A stretch of 5,859 bases of DNA from an uncultured Blautia sp. Its GTDB lineage: Bacteria > Bacillota > Clostridia > Lachnospirales > Lachnospiraceae. Below, piece by piece: positions 1 to 5,859 of this stretch (position 1 is the stretch's first letter; each line of letters opens with the position of its first letter). Position numbers and translations under genes: made by a program. The DNA is taken from NCBI GenBank assembly GCA_900551465.1, contig URWL01000144.1:1-5859 (forward strand). The letters run 5' to 3'. The notes beneath the pieces are model-generated. The model did not search any database and was not told the origin of the DNA. It saw only the letters and a list, made by a program, of their open reading frames with translations.

Positions 1-960
1 GAGAGACTGAATCTCCTGGGAGAGTTTTATCATTCAAAAAAGGTGACTCCCGCAGTGATCGAGTTTGTAGATATTGCCGGACTTGTAAAAGGAGCATCAA
101 AGGGTGAAGGTCTGGGAAACCAGTTTCTTGCCAATATCCGTGAGGTGGATGCAATTGTTCATGTAGTGCGCTGCTTTGAAGATCCTAATGTGATCCATGT
201 AGATGGAAGTATTGATCCTCTTCGTGATATCGAGACGATCAATCTGGAGCTTGTATTTTCTGATCTGGAAATCCTGGAGAGAAGGATCGCCAAGGTGACA
301 AAGACTGCCAGAATGGATAAAGAAGCTGCAAAAGAACTTGAGTTCCTCCAGAAAGTAAAGGCACATCTGGAAGAGGGAAAAATGGCCATCACCATGGAAA
401 TGGAAACAGAGGATGAAGAAGCATGGATGGGAACTTATAATCTTCTTACCTGGAAACCGGTGATCTATGCAGCTAATGTAGCGGAAGATGAACTTGCAGA
501 TGATGCAGCATCCAATCCTCATGTACAGGCTGTGAAGGAATATGCCGGACAGCAGAAAAGTGAGGTTTTTGTAATCTGTGCAGAGATTGAGGAGGAAATC
601 TCCCAGCTGGATGATGATGAGAAAAAAATGTTTCTGGAAGACCTGGGACTGACAGAATCCGGTCTTGAGAAGCTTGTGCGTGCAAGCTACAGTCTTCTTG
701 GGCTTATGAGCTTCCTCACTTCAGGAGAAGATGAAACAAGAGCCTGGACCATTAAGATTGGTACAAAGGCTCCTCAGGCAGCAGGAAAGATCCATACGGA
801 TTTTGAACGTGGATTTATTAAGGCTGAGGTTGTAAATTATAAAGATCTCCTGGACTGCGGATCTTATGCAGGTGCTAGAGAAAAAGGTCTTGTACGAATG
901 GAAGGTAAGGAATATGTGGTTCAGGACGGCGATGTGATCCTGTTCCGTTTCAATGTATGA
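1..960 (+). CDS. ychF: Redox-regulated/ribosome-associated ATPase YchF (OLA1 family), 5'-truncated by the window edge
   Basis: The frame is open from base 1 to a TGA at 958-960, giving 319 residues. YchF proteins are usually about 365 residues, so roughly 45 N-terminal residues, including the Walker A P-loop, lie outside the window. Visible family marks are the switch II segment [20 protein letters not shown] (window residues 21-40), the block [16 protein letters not shown] (46-61), the NxxE nucleotide-specificity motif NVAE (159-162), and the C-terminal TGS-like domain (about 235-319) ending [14 protein letters not shown]. In the YchF/OLA1 family, NxxE in place of NKxD goes with a preference for ATP over GTP. 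The protein is cytoplasmic and known to bind ribosomes and respond to oxidative stress; its exact role is unsettled. The internal GTG at 43 is not the start, because homology continues upstream of it ([14 protein letters not shown]). It is probably co-transcribed with the lgt-like gene 13 bases downstream. Confidence 0.97.
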   Translation, partial: ERLNLLGEFYHSKKVTPAVIEFVDIAGLVKGASKGEGLGNQFLANIREVDAIVHVVRCFEDPNVIHVDGSIDPLRDIETINLELVFSDLEILERRIAKVTKTARMDKEAAKELEFLQKVKAHLEEGKMAITMEMETEDEEAWMGTYNLLTWKPVIYAANVAEDELADDAASNPHVQAVKEYAGQQKSEVFVICAEIEEEISQLDDDEKKMFLEDLGLTESGLEKLVRASYSLLGLMSFLTSGEDETRAWTIKIGTKAPQAAGKIHTDFERGFIKAEVVNYKDLLDCGSYAGAREKGLVRMEGKEYVVQDGDVILFRFNV

Positions 961-961
961 T

Positions 962-968
962 AAAGGTG
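962..968 (+). promoter_or_regulatory. Ribosome binding site deciding the lgt-like start
   Basis: AAAGGTG lies 5 bases before the ATG at 974. An in-frame ATG at 953 would overlap the ychF stop and has no comparable Shine-Dalgarno at the right distance. The start at 974 also gives the usual Lgt N-terminus (MNTSIRFPNL). Confidence 0.7.
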
Positions 969-973
969 TTTTT

Positions 974-2173
974 ATGAATACATCAATTCGATTTCCAAAT
1001 CTGGATATAGATTTCAGATATGTGGGCCGTTCCGTCTCTCTTTTTGGAATTGAGATTACTTTTTATGGAATGCTGATCACGCTGGGAATGCTGACAGCAC
1101 TGGTTTATATGATCCTTCATGCAAAAAGAAAAAAAGAGGATCCAAACCTGTGTCTGGAAATGATGATTCCTTCTCTGATCGGAGGTGTGATCGGAGCACG
1201 GCTCCTGTATATAATGCTTCACTGGGAACTGTTTGCAGGAAAAACAATTTCGCAATTTCTGGATATTACCAGTGGTGGAATGAGTTTTTTGGGAGGACTT
1301 CTGGGCGGAATGCTTTTTGGGGCAGTTTACTGCCATATCCGCAAAGTTTCCTTTATGCGGCTGGCAGATACTGCCAGTATGGGACTTCTGATCACGCAGA
1401 TAATAGGAATATGGGGAAACTTCTTTAACCGGGAATCTTTTGGCGAATATACAGATACCTTGTTTGCAATGCAGATTCCTGTCGCTGCTGTAGATAAAAG
1501 CCAGATCACCTCTCTGATGCAGTCGCATCTGGCAGAGGCAGAGGGGATCTCATATATTCAGGTTCATCCGTTGTTTCTTTATGAAAGTTTGTGGTTCCTG
1601 CTTTTATTTGTGGTTCTGCTTTCTTATACCCGCAGAAAAAAATATGCAGGAGAGATTCTTCTCAGATATCTGGCAGGATATTTTCTTGGAGCTGCTGTGA
1701 TGGAATGGCTCAGCCCTGCCGGATTTATGATTCCGAAAACAGAGATACCTGTACTGCCGACAGTATATATATTTACAGCAGTGATTCTATGGATTACCGC
1801 AGCTGTTCGCAGGAGTCTTTCGAAAAAACGGGAGAAATACAGAAGGCGAAGAAAAGAGGACTATGAATCCGGTGACAAAAGGTCAGGATTGAATTATGAT
1901 GAAATCCATACCTATGAAGATGTTTCTCATGAATTTCTGGGGACAGATCTGCCTGACAGAAAGGACAAGACCGAAGAAAACGAGGGTTCTGAACATGCAG
2001 AAACAGATGAGAAAACTGAAAAAGAAATGGAATCCGGAACAGATGGAGGAAAGAAAAAGGAGCAGCAGGAAGAAGCTAAAGAGGAAGATACACCGCTGCC
2101 GCAGGAAGCTCAATGGGATGATACAGAATCGGGAGGATCTTCCCAAGTGTCTGAAGATGAGCAGAAAGCTTGA
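974..2173 (+). CDS. lgt: Lgt-family membrane protein: divergent prolipoprotein diacylglyceryl transferase homologue with altered active site and long charged C-tail
   Basis: This is a 399-residue protein. Residues 1-279 are the multi-span Lgt membrane domain, with landmarks FYG (30-32), GARLLY (74-79), GGMSFLGG (101-108), GNFFNRESFG (148-157), HPLFLYES (198-205) and GYFLGAAVME (235-244). Lgt normally transfers diacylglycerol from phosphatidylglycerol to the lipobox cysteine of prolipoproteins in the cytoplasmic membrane. Aligned to E. coli numbering, Tyr26, Asn146, Glu151, Gly154, Tyr235 and Glu243 are kept. His103 is Leu106 here, Arg143 is Ile146 (GIWGN instead of GRWGN), and Arg239 is Ala240. 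The usual GLRTD stretch after Glu243 reads WLSPA. Residues 280-399 form a cytoplasmic tail, first very basic (KKREKYRRRRKED), then strongly acidic and low in complexity; family members usually end soon after the last membrane span. The frame is intact, so this is not an ordinary frameshifted pseudogene. Family membership is clear; transferase activity is doubtful. The symbol denotes family only. The gene follows ychF closely and is followed by a terminator. Confidence 0.85.
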   Translation: MNTSIRFPNLDIDFRYVGRSVSLFGIEITFYGMLITLGMLTALVYMILHAKRKKEDPNLCLEMMIPSLIGGVIGARLLYIMLHWELFAGKTISQFLDITSGGMSFLGGLLGGMLFGAVYCHIRKVSFMRLADTASMGLLITQIIGIWGNFFNRESFGEYTDTLFAMQIPVAAVDKSQITSLMQSHLAEAEGISYIQVHPLFLYESLWFLLLFVVLLSYTRRKKYAGEILLRYLAGYFLGAAVMEWLSPAGFMIPKTEIPVLPTVYIFTAVILWITAAVRRSLSKKREKYRRRRKEDYESGDKRSGLNYDEIHTYEDVSHEFLGTDLPDRKDKTEENEGSEHAETDEKTEKEMESGTDGGKKKEQQEEAKEEDTPLPQEAQWDDTESGGSSQVSEDEQKA

Positions 2174-2211
2174 TGAATTAATAGAAAAAACAGAAATAAT
2201 ATAAGGACGCA

Positions 2212-2257
2212 GGGGAAATTTGCAGCATCAGGCCGCAGGTTTCCCTTGTTTGTTTTT
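2212..2257 (+). terminator. Intrinsic (rho-independent) terminator after the lgt-like gene
   Basis: GGGAAATTTGC (2213-2223) pairs along its whole length with GCAGGTTTCCC (2235-2245), giving 11 pairs of which two are G-U. The loop is 11 bases. TTGTTTGTTTTT (2246-2257) follows directly. This ends the ychF-lgt unit about 40 bases after the stop codon and separates it from the mraZ promoter. Confidence 0.9.
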
Positions 2258-2288
2258 AATCCTGAACGAAAAAACCTGAGATTCCCAC

Positions 2289-2317
2289 TTGTATTTTCCA
2301 CATAAATAGGGTAGAAT
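2289..2317 (+). promoter_or_regulatory. Predicted sigma-A promoter of the mraZ/dcw operon
   Basis: The -35 candidate is TTGTAT (2289-2294, three of six consensus bases). The -10 candidate is TAGAAT (2312-2317, five of six). The spacing is the optimal 17 bases. Transcription would start near 2324, giving a leader of about 115 bases before the mraZ ATG. The position, just after a terminator and immediately before the MraZ-type repeats, supports the call. Confidence 0.75.
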
Positions 2318-2324
2318 GGTTGCA

Positions 2325-2361
2325 TAAGTGGTAGAAAGTGGTGAAAAGTGGTAGCGAATGG
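2325..2361 (+). promoter_or_regulatory. MraZ operator: four direct repeats with 10-base period
   Basis: The boxes are TAAGTGG (2325-2331), AAAGTGG (2335-2341), AAAGTGG (2345-2351) and a degenerate CGAATGG (2355-2361), each separated by exactly 3 bases (TAG, TGA, TAG). MraZ of mollicutes is reported to bind AAAGTG[T/G] boxes with 3-base spacers, and E. coli MraZ binds TGGG-type direct repeats with the same 10-base period. The array begins 7 bases after the -10 element and covers the predicted transcription start, so bound MraZ would be expected to block initiation or escape. That regulation is inferred from family knowledge and site placement. Confidence 0.88.
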
Positions 2362-2394
2362 AAGGAACATGGCAGACCTGTCCATTTCTGCTGA

Positions 2395-2421
2395 AAAGTA
2401 CGAAGGGGAGAATCGTACTTT
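2395..2421 (+). promoter_or_regulatory. Perfect 9-bp hairpin in the mraZ leader
   Basis: AAAGTACGA (2395-2403) is the exact reverse complement of TCGTACTTT (2413-2421). They flank a purine loop AGGGGAGAA that itself resembles a Shine-Dalgarno core. The structure ends 8 bases before the AGGTGAG ribosome binding site of mraZ. No T-run follows, so it is not a terminator. It may act on translation or mRNA stability, or be a DNA dyad for a regulator; the sequence does not decide which. Confidence 0.6.
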
Positions 2422-2429
2422 CCGAGAGT

Positions 2430-2436
2430 AGGTGAG
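2430..2436 (+). promoter_or_regulatory. Ribosome binding site deciding the mraZ start
   Basis: AGGTGAG sits 4 bases before the ATG at 2441. An in-frame GTG at 2432 lies inside this site and lacks its own, so the ATG, which gives the family-typical [11 protein letters not shown], is preferred. Confidence 0.75.
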
Positions 2437-2440
2437 TTAC

Positions 2441-2872
2441 ATGTTCATGGGAGAATACAACCATACAATTGATGCGAAGGGGCGTCTGATCATTCCTGCT
2501 AAATTCAGGGAACTTCTGGGAGAGGAGTTTGTACTGACAAAGGGACTGGATGGTTGTCTTTCAGTTTATCCTATGGATGAATGGAAAGCCTTTGAAGAAA
2601 AGCTCAGAGCCTTACCACTTACAAGTAAAGAAGCAAGAACCTTCTCACGTTTCTTTGTTGCGGGAGCGACTATGTGTGAACTGGACAAGCAGGGGAGAAT
2701 TCTTGTGCCTCAGGCACTTCGGGAATTTGCTGGTCTGGAAAAAGAAGTGGTCATTACCGGCAACCTGAATAAGGTTGAAATATGGAGCAGAGAAAAGTGG
2801 AGCGAAAACTGCTGTTATGATGATATGGAAAGCATTGCAGAAGGCATGCAGAAAATGGGTATCATTATTTAA
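2441..2872 (+). CDS. mraZ: Transcriptional regulator MraZ
   Basis: The protein has 143 residues, the usual family length. It carries two AbrB/SpoVT-like DNA-binding half-domains, each with the DxxGRxxxPxxxR signature: D11, G14-R15, P19 and R23 in the first; D82, G85-R86, P90 and R94 in the second. The N-terminus [15 protein letters not shown] is diagnostic. MraZ proteins assemble into ring-shaped oligomers whose N-terminal domains contact spaced direct repeats. In E. coli and Mycoplasma, MraZ regulates its own operon. Here the gene is first in the dcw operon and is preceded by four matching operator boxes, so autoregulation is the natural reading. The gap to rsmH is 38 bases, with no terminator. 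Confidence 0.97.
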   Translation: MFMGEYNHTIDAKGRLIIPAKFRELLGEEFVLTKGLDGCLSVYPMDEWKAFEEKLRALPLTSKEARTFSRFFVAGATMCELDKQGRILVPQALREFAGLEKEVVITGNLNKVEIWSREKWSENCCYDDMESIAEGMQKMGIII

Positions 2873-2910
2873 GCATTACGCTGGAAAGAAATCCAACACA
2901 GGAGACGGAT

Positions 2911-3855
2911 ATGGAATTTAAACACAAATCTGTATTACTGGAAGAAACCATCGAGGGTTTAAGGGTAAAACCTGACGGAATCTACGTGGATGGAACTCTG
3001 GGAGGTGCAGGGCATGCCTCTGAGGTGTGCCGGAGACTTTCTGCCAAGGGGAGATTTATTGGCATAGATCAGGACCAGGATGCAATAGTTGCTGCGAGTG
3101 AAAGGTTGGCTGCCTATAAAGACAGGGTGACGATCATTCGCAGCAATTATTGTTACATGGTAGATGAATTGAAGAACCTTGGTATCCATCAGGTAGACGG
3201 AATAGTGCTGGATCTGGGAGTTTCCTCCTATCAGCTTGACAATGAAGAGCGCGGCTTCACTTATAGGGCAGACGCGCCTCTTGACATGCGCATGGATCAG
3301 AGACAAAGCAGAACAGCGGCAGACATCATCAATGGTTACGAAGAAAAAGAACTGTACCGTATCATTCGTGATTACGGTGAAGATAAATTTGCAAAGAATA
3401 TTGCGAAACATATTGTTGCGGCAAGACAGGAAAAACCTGTACGCACAACAGGAGAACTGACAGAGATCATACGTCGTGCCATACCTATGAAGATACAGGC
3501 TGCAGGTGGTCATCCTGCAAAAAGGACGTTTCAGGCTGTCCGCATTGAGCTGAACCGGGAACTGGATGTTCTTCGGGAATCTCTGGACGGGATGATCGAT
3601 ATGCTGGGCGATGGAGGGCGCATCTGTGTGATCACATTCCATTCGCTGGAAGACAGGATCGTAAAGACGATTTTCCGTAAAAACGAAAATCCCTGTACCT
3701 GTCCGCCTGATTTTCCTGTATGTGTCTGCGGAAAGAAGTCAAAAGGAAAGGTGATCACACGAAAACCGATCCTGCCCGGAGAACAGGAACTGGAAGAGAA
3801 TTCCAGATCCAAAAGTGCAAAACTGCGTATTTTTGAGCGCAGGCTGCAGCAGTAG
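2911..3855 (+). CDS. rsmH: 16S rRNA (cytosine1402-N4)-methyltransferase RsmH (MraW)
   Basis: This 314-residue cytoplasmic enzyme uses S-adenosylmethionine to methylate N4 of C1402 in the 16S rRNA decoding centre. The start has a good Shine-Dalgarno, AGGAGA (2900-2905), 5 bases before the ATG. Family motifs are HKSVLLEE (5-12), the SAM-binding loop [11 protein letters not shown] (26-36), GIDQDQDAI (51-59), [12 protein letters not shown] (99-110), [16 protein letters not shown] (114-129), [15 protein letters not shown] (201-215) and [12 protein letters not shown] (241-252). The C-terminal part holds a cysteine cluster, C262-x-C264 and C271-x-C273, within a CxCPPxxPxCxC pattern, followed by the conserved end [13 protein letters not shown]. 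The length and all motifs are normal, so an active enzyme is expected. It is the second gene of the dcw operon, its usual place after mraZ. Confidence 0.97.
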   Translation: MEFKHKSVLLEETIEGLRVKPDGIYVDGTLGGAGHASEVCRRLSAKGRFIGIDQDQDAIVAASERLAAYKDRVTIIRSNYCYMVDELKNLGIHQVDGIVLDLGVSSYQLDNEERGFTYRADAPLDMRMDQRQSRTAADIINGYEEKELYRIIRDYGEDKFAKNIAKHIVAARQEKPVRTTGELTEIIRRAIPMKIQAAGGHPAKRTFQAVRIELNRELDVLRESLDGMIDMLGDGGRICVITFHSLEDRIVKTIFRKNENPCTCPPDFPVCVCGKKSKGKVITRKPILPGEQELEENSRSKSAKLRIFERRLQQ

Positions 3856-3891
3856 GCAATGGTTTTGAAAGTGAAAGAAAGTTAGTGATAG

Positions 3892-4464
3892 ATGATGGAC
3901 AGGACAAACAGAGCAGTGACAGACAGAAGAAGCAGAGAAAATGCCAGAAGCATTCAGAATGTGTATGTAGATGGAAATGCTGTAAGAAGACTGCAGGAAA
4001 TTCCTGACAGAAGATATTCTTCCGGGAGACCTGCACAGAACAAAAAAAGAAAAAGTTCTCGGAGTGCAGCTTCTGCAAAAGCGTCAGGTCGTGCAAGAGA
4101 GGTCAGCAGAACAACGCAGAGAAACCGCAGAAAGGCAATGAGCATGGGGCGGGGATACGTTGTATTTCTTACAGTGGTCTCAGTTGCAGTCCTGTTTTTC
4201 TGTGTATATTACCTTCAGCTAAGGGCAGATGTTACCGGCCGGATCAAAACAGTAGCAGCTCTTGAAACAGAGTTAAGTGAGCTTCGGGAAGAAAATGATG
4301 CCTATGAAAGTCAGGTGAATTCTGATGTGGACCTGAACAGGATCAAGAAGATCGCCATCGGCCGTCTGGGGATGAATTATCCCCGGGATGATCAGAAGAA
4401 AACCTACAGTATGTCTAACAACAGTTATGTAAGACAGTATCAGGATATTCCCCGCAGTAAGTAA
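3892..4464 (+). CDS. ftsL: FtsL-like cell division protein (septum formation initiator family)
   Basis: This is a 190-residue bitopic membrane protein. Residues 1-88 are cytoplasmic, rich in Arg, Lys and Ser. A single membrane span follows (about 89-109, YVVFLTVVSVAVLFFCVYYLQ). The extracellular part begins with a probable coiled coil (about 112-147, with heptad-like VAALETELSELREENDAYES), then the FtsL/DivIC-type IKKIAIGRLGMNYP (151-164). FtsL works with DivIC/FtsB and DivIB/FtsQ to activate FtsWI septal peptidoglycan synthesis. Identity rests on topology and on position between rsmH and a class B PBP, since FtsL sequences diverge quickly. The N-tail is longer than in E. coli or B. subtilis. 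Three in-frame stops (TAG TGA TAG, 3883-3891) directly precede the ATG ATG, so the frame cannot extend upstream. No strong ribosome binding site is visible, which suggests modest translation. The gap after rsmH is 36 bases. Confidence 0.85.
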   Translation: MMDRTNRAVTDRRSRENARSIQNVYVDGNAVRRLQEIPDRRYSSGRPAQNKKRKSSRSAASAKASGRAREVSRTTQRNRRKAMSMGRGYVVFLTVVSVAVLFFCVYYLQLRADVTGRIKTVAALETELSELREENDAYESQVNSDVDLNRIKKIAIGRLGMNYPRDDQKKTYSMSNNSYVRQYQDIPRSK

Positions 4465-4472
4465 GAGGTGAG
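4464..4472 (+). promoter_or_regulatory. Ribosome binding site supporting a TTG start for the PBP gene
   Basis: AGAGGTGAG begins at the last base of the ftsL stop codon and ends 3 bases before the TTG at 4476 (5 bases if the core is taken as AGGTG). The first in-frame ATG, at 4527, has no Shine-Dalgarno at a useful distance: AGGAGGAG (4488-4495) is about 30 bases away and would be coding in the longer form. Confidence 0.7.
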
Positions 4473-4475
4473 AAA

Positions 4476-5859
4476 TTGGGAAACAGCAGGAGGAGAAAAA
4501 AGCCACAGCGTAAAATAAATCATCAGATGAGAGGAAAGCTGGCAGGACTGTTTGGTGCAGTGCTGCTGGCTTTAGTTTGTTTGTTGGGAAGGATTACATA
4601 TATCAATGCCACCAGCGGAAATAAATATAAAAAACAGGTTCTGACTCAGGCTCAGCAGAAATATGCCAGTAATGTTCTTCCGGCAAAACGCGGAAATATT
4701 TATGACAGGAACGGAAATATCCTTGCGACCAGCAATAAAGTATACAATGTGATACTGGATTGTAAAACGGTAAACTCTGATGAAGATTATGCGGAACCTA
4801 CCATCAGAGCTCTGAACAAGATACTGGGAGTAGAAGAGGAGAAAGTCCGCTCCCTTCTTTCTGATGAAAAAACAAGCAGCAGCCAGTATCAGATTCTTAT
4901 AAAAAAGCTTTCTATGGATGATAAAAAGGAATTTGAGAAATATTGTACTGTGGACGAGGACAGTGATCTTTCAGAATCAGAAATAAAAGAACGTTCTAAT
5001 GTAAAAGGCGTATGGTTTGAGGAGGATTATCTCAGAAGCTATCCATTTAACAGTCTTGCCTGTGATGCGATTGGTTTTACACTTGCCAGAGATGTTGCAG
5101 ATGTGGGGCTGGAAAGTTATTACAACAGTACACTTATGGGGGCTGACGGCCGTCAGTACGGATACTTTAACAGTGATTCGGATGTGGAACAGACTATTAT
5201 AGAGCCTGTTGACGGCAAAAGCATCGTGACTACCATAGATGTGGGAATGCAGCAGATCGTTGAAAAATATGTAAACGGATTTAAGAAAAAAATGGGAGCC
5301 AAGGATATCGGCGTTATCATAGAAGATCCAAATACAGGAGAAATTCTTGCTATGGATGCCGGTGACCGTTACGATCTGAATAATCCTAGGGATCTTTCCA
5401 GCATTTATTCTGAGGAAGAGATCAAGGCGATGAATGATACGGAAACAGTGCAGGCGCTGAATGATATGTGGAATAACTTCTGTGTCACAGATGCCTATGA
5501 GCCGGGATCGGTAATCAAACCCATTGTTGTAGCAGGTGCACTTGAAAAAGGCGGTATTTCTGAAACAGATACCTTTTTGTGCGATGGAGGAGAGGCTTTT
5601 GGAGCCAATGGAGATCCGTTTATCAAATGTGCAGTATATCCGGATGCTCACGGGGAACAGGATCTGACACATGTGATCGCCAATTCATGCAATGACGGTA
5701 TGATGGCGATTGCAGCGGCGATGGGTGCGGATGAATTTATTAAAGCACAGAGTCTTTTTAACTTTGGCAGCCGCACCGGTATTGACCTTCCGAATGAAGG
5801 ATACGGTATTATTCATACGGCAGAGACAATGGGGGCAACGGAGCTTGCCTGTTCAGCTT
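4476..5859 (+). CDS. Class B penicillin-binding protein (FtsI/PbpB/SpoVD type), 3'-truncated by the window edge
   Basis: The frame runs from a TTG start to the end of the window: 461 residues plus one base. A shorter form would start at ATG 4527. The protein has a short basic cytoplasmic tail (GNSRRRKKPQRK), one membrane anchor (about 22-38), and the PBP dimerisation domain with RGNIYDRNGNILATS (72-86). After the IGFT segment (199-202) comes the transpeptidase domain, with GVIIEDPNTGEILAMD (279-294), the SxxK active site YEPGSVIKP (nucleophile Ser345, Lys348) and the SxN motif SCN (404-406). The KTG motif and any PASTA domain are beyond the window. It cross-links peptidoglycan stem peptides outside the membrane. 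Its place after ftsL suggests septal synthesis with FtsW; the sporulation protein SpoVD occupies a similar locus in Bacillus, so division and spore-cortex roles cannot be separated without the C-terminus. The linker before the active site is long and acidic (about 297-340). The gap after ftsL is 11 bases. Confidence 0.93.
   Translation, partial: MGNSRRRKKPQRKINHQMRGKLAGLFGAVLLALVCLLGRITYINATSGNKYKKQVLTQAQQKYASNVLPAKRGNIYDRNGNILATSNKVYNVILDCKTVNSDEDYAEPTIRALNKILGVEEEKVRSLLSDEKTSSSQYQILIKKLSMDDKKEFEKYCTVDEDSDLSESEIKERSNVKGVWFEEDYLRSYPFNSLACDAIGFTLARDVADVGLESYYNSTLMGADGRQYGYFNSDSDVEQTIIEPVDGKSIVTTIDVGMQQIVEKYVNGFKKKMGAKDIGVIIEDPNTGEILAMDAGDRYDLNNPRDLSSIYSEEEIKAMNDTETVQALNDMWNNFCVTDAYEPGSVIKPIVVAGALEKGGISETDTFLCDGGEAFGANGDPFIKCAVYPDAHGEQDLTHVIANSCNDGMMAIAAAMGADEFIKAQSLFNFGSRTGIDLPNEGYGIIHTAETMGATELACSA

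Noticed and set aside
974..2173. Calling the lgt-like gene a pseudogene
   Set aside because: The frame is uninterrupted, with good ribosome binding, normal landmarks and a maintained tail. The substitutions are point changes, so a divergent or non-catalytic protein fits better than decay.
2170..2202. Possible promoter TTGATG ... TAATAT just after the lgt-like stop
   Set aside because: The spacer would be 21 bases, too long, and it would fire straight into the terminator at 2212-2257.
1896..2204. Lys-rich alternative + frame overlapping the lgt-like tail
   Set aside because: Its composition reflects the purine-rich tail read out of frame; the Lgt frame is continuous from a conserved domain.
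2369..2385. Short inverted repeat ATGG...CCAT in the mraZ leader
   Set aside because: The loop is only a few bases with a bulge; it is far weaker than the hairpin at 2395-2421.
2959..3642. Long minus-strand open frame (227 codons) opposite rsmH, and similar ones opposite ychF, lgt and the PBP gene
   Set aside because: These are antisense shadows of well-conserved + strand genes, with no recognisable domains and no ribosome binding sites that I could see.
3859..3885. Mini-ORF ATG GTT TTG AAA ... TAG (8 codons) between rsmH and ftsL
   Set aside because: It has no ribosome binding site and overlaps nothing of note; such short frames occur by chance.

Overview
The window looks like a Lachnospiraceae-type member of the Clostridia. 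The evidence is a low-to-moderate GC Firmicute style (purine-rich Shine-Dalgarno sites, AGA/GAA/AAA-rich codon use), the protein sequences of YchF, Lgt, MraZ and RsmH, and a PBP with the acidic linker before its active site that I associate with this family. Genus-level assignment is not possible by eye. All genes are on the + strand.

Bases 1-2173 hold the end of one transcription unit. It starts with the 3' part of ychF (a conserved P-loop ATPase, N-terminus outside the window). Thirteen bases later comes an Lgt-family gene, which reads as a prolipoprotein diacylglyceryl transferase homologue. Its fold landmarks are intact, but three catalytic or near-catalytic positions are replaced (His103, Arg143 and Arg239 in E. 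coli numbering), and it carries a cytoplasmic charged tail of about 120 residues. A strong intrinsic terminator (2212-2257) closes this unit.

Bases 2258-2440 are a compact control region for the division and cell wall (dcw) cluster. It contains a sigma-A-type promoter (TTGTAT, 17 bases, TAGAAT), four direct repeats with a 10-base period that match the known MraZ operator type, and a perfect 9-bp hairpin just before the mraZ ribosome binding site.

Bases 2441-5859 are the start of the dcw operon: mraZ (autoregulator), rsmH (16S rRNA C1402 N4-methyltransferase), ftsL-like (divisome bitopic protein with a long basic N-tail) and the 5' part of a class B penicillin-binding protein (FtsI/PbpB/SpoVD type) that runs off the window. 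Gaps between these genes are 11-38 bases, with no terminator, so they are probably co-transcribed and under MraZ control.

The most unusual item is the Lgt-like protein. It is either a divergent enzyme or a pseudoenzyme sitting beside the division cluster. The rest is a well-conserved chromosomal core region with no mobile elements, CRISPR arrays or RNA genes.
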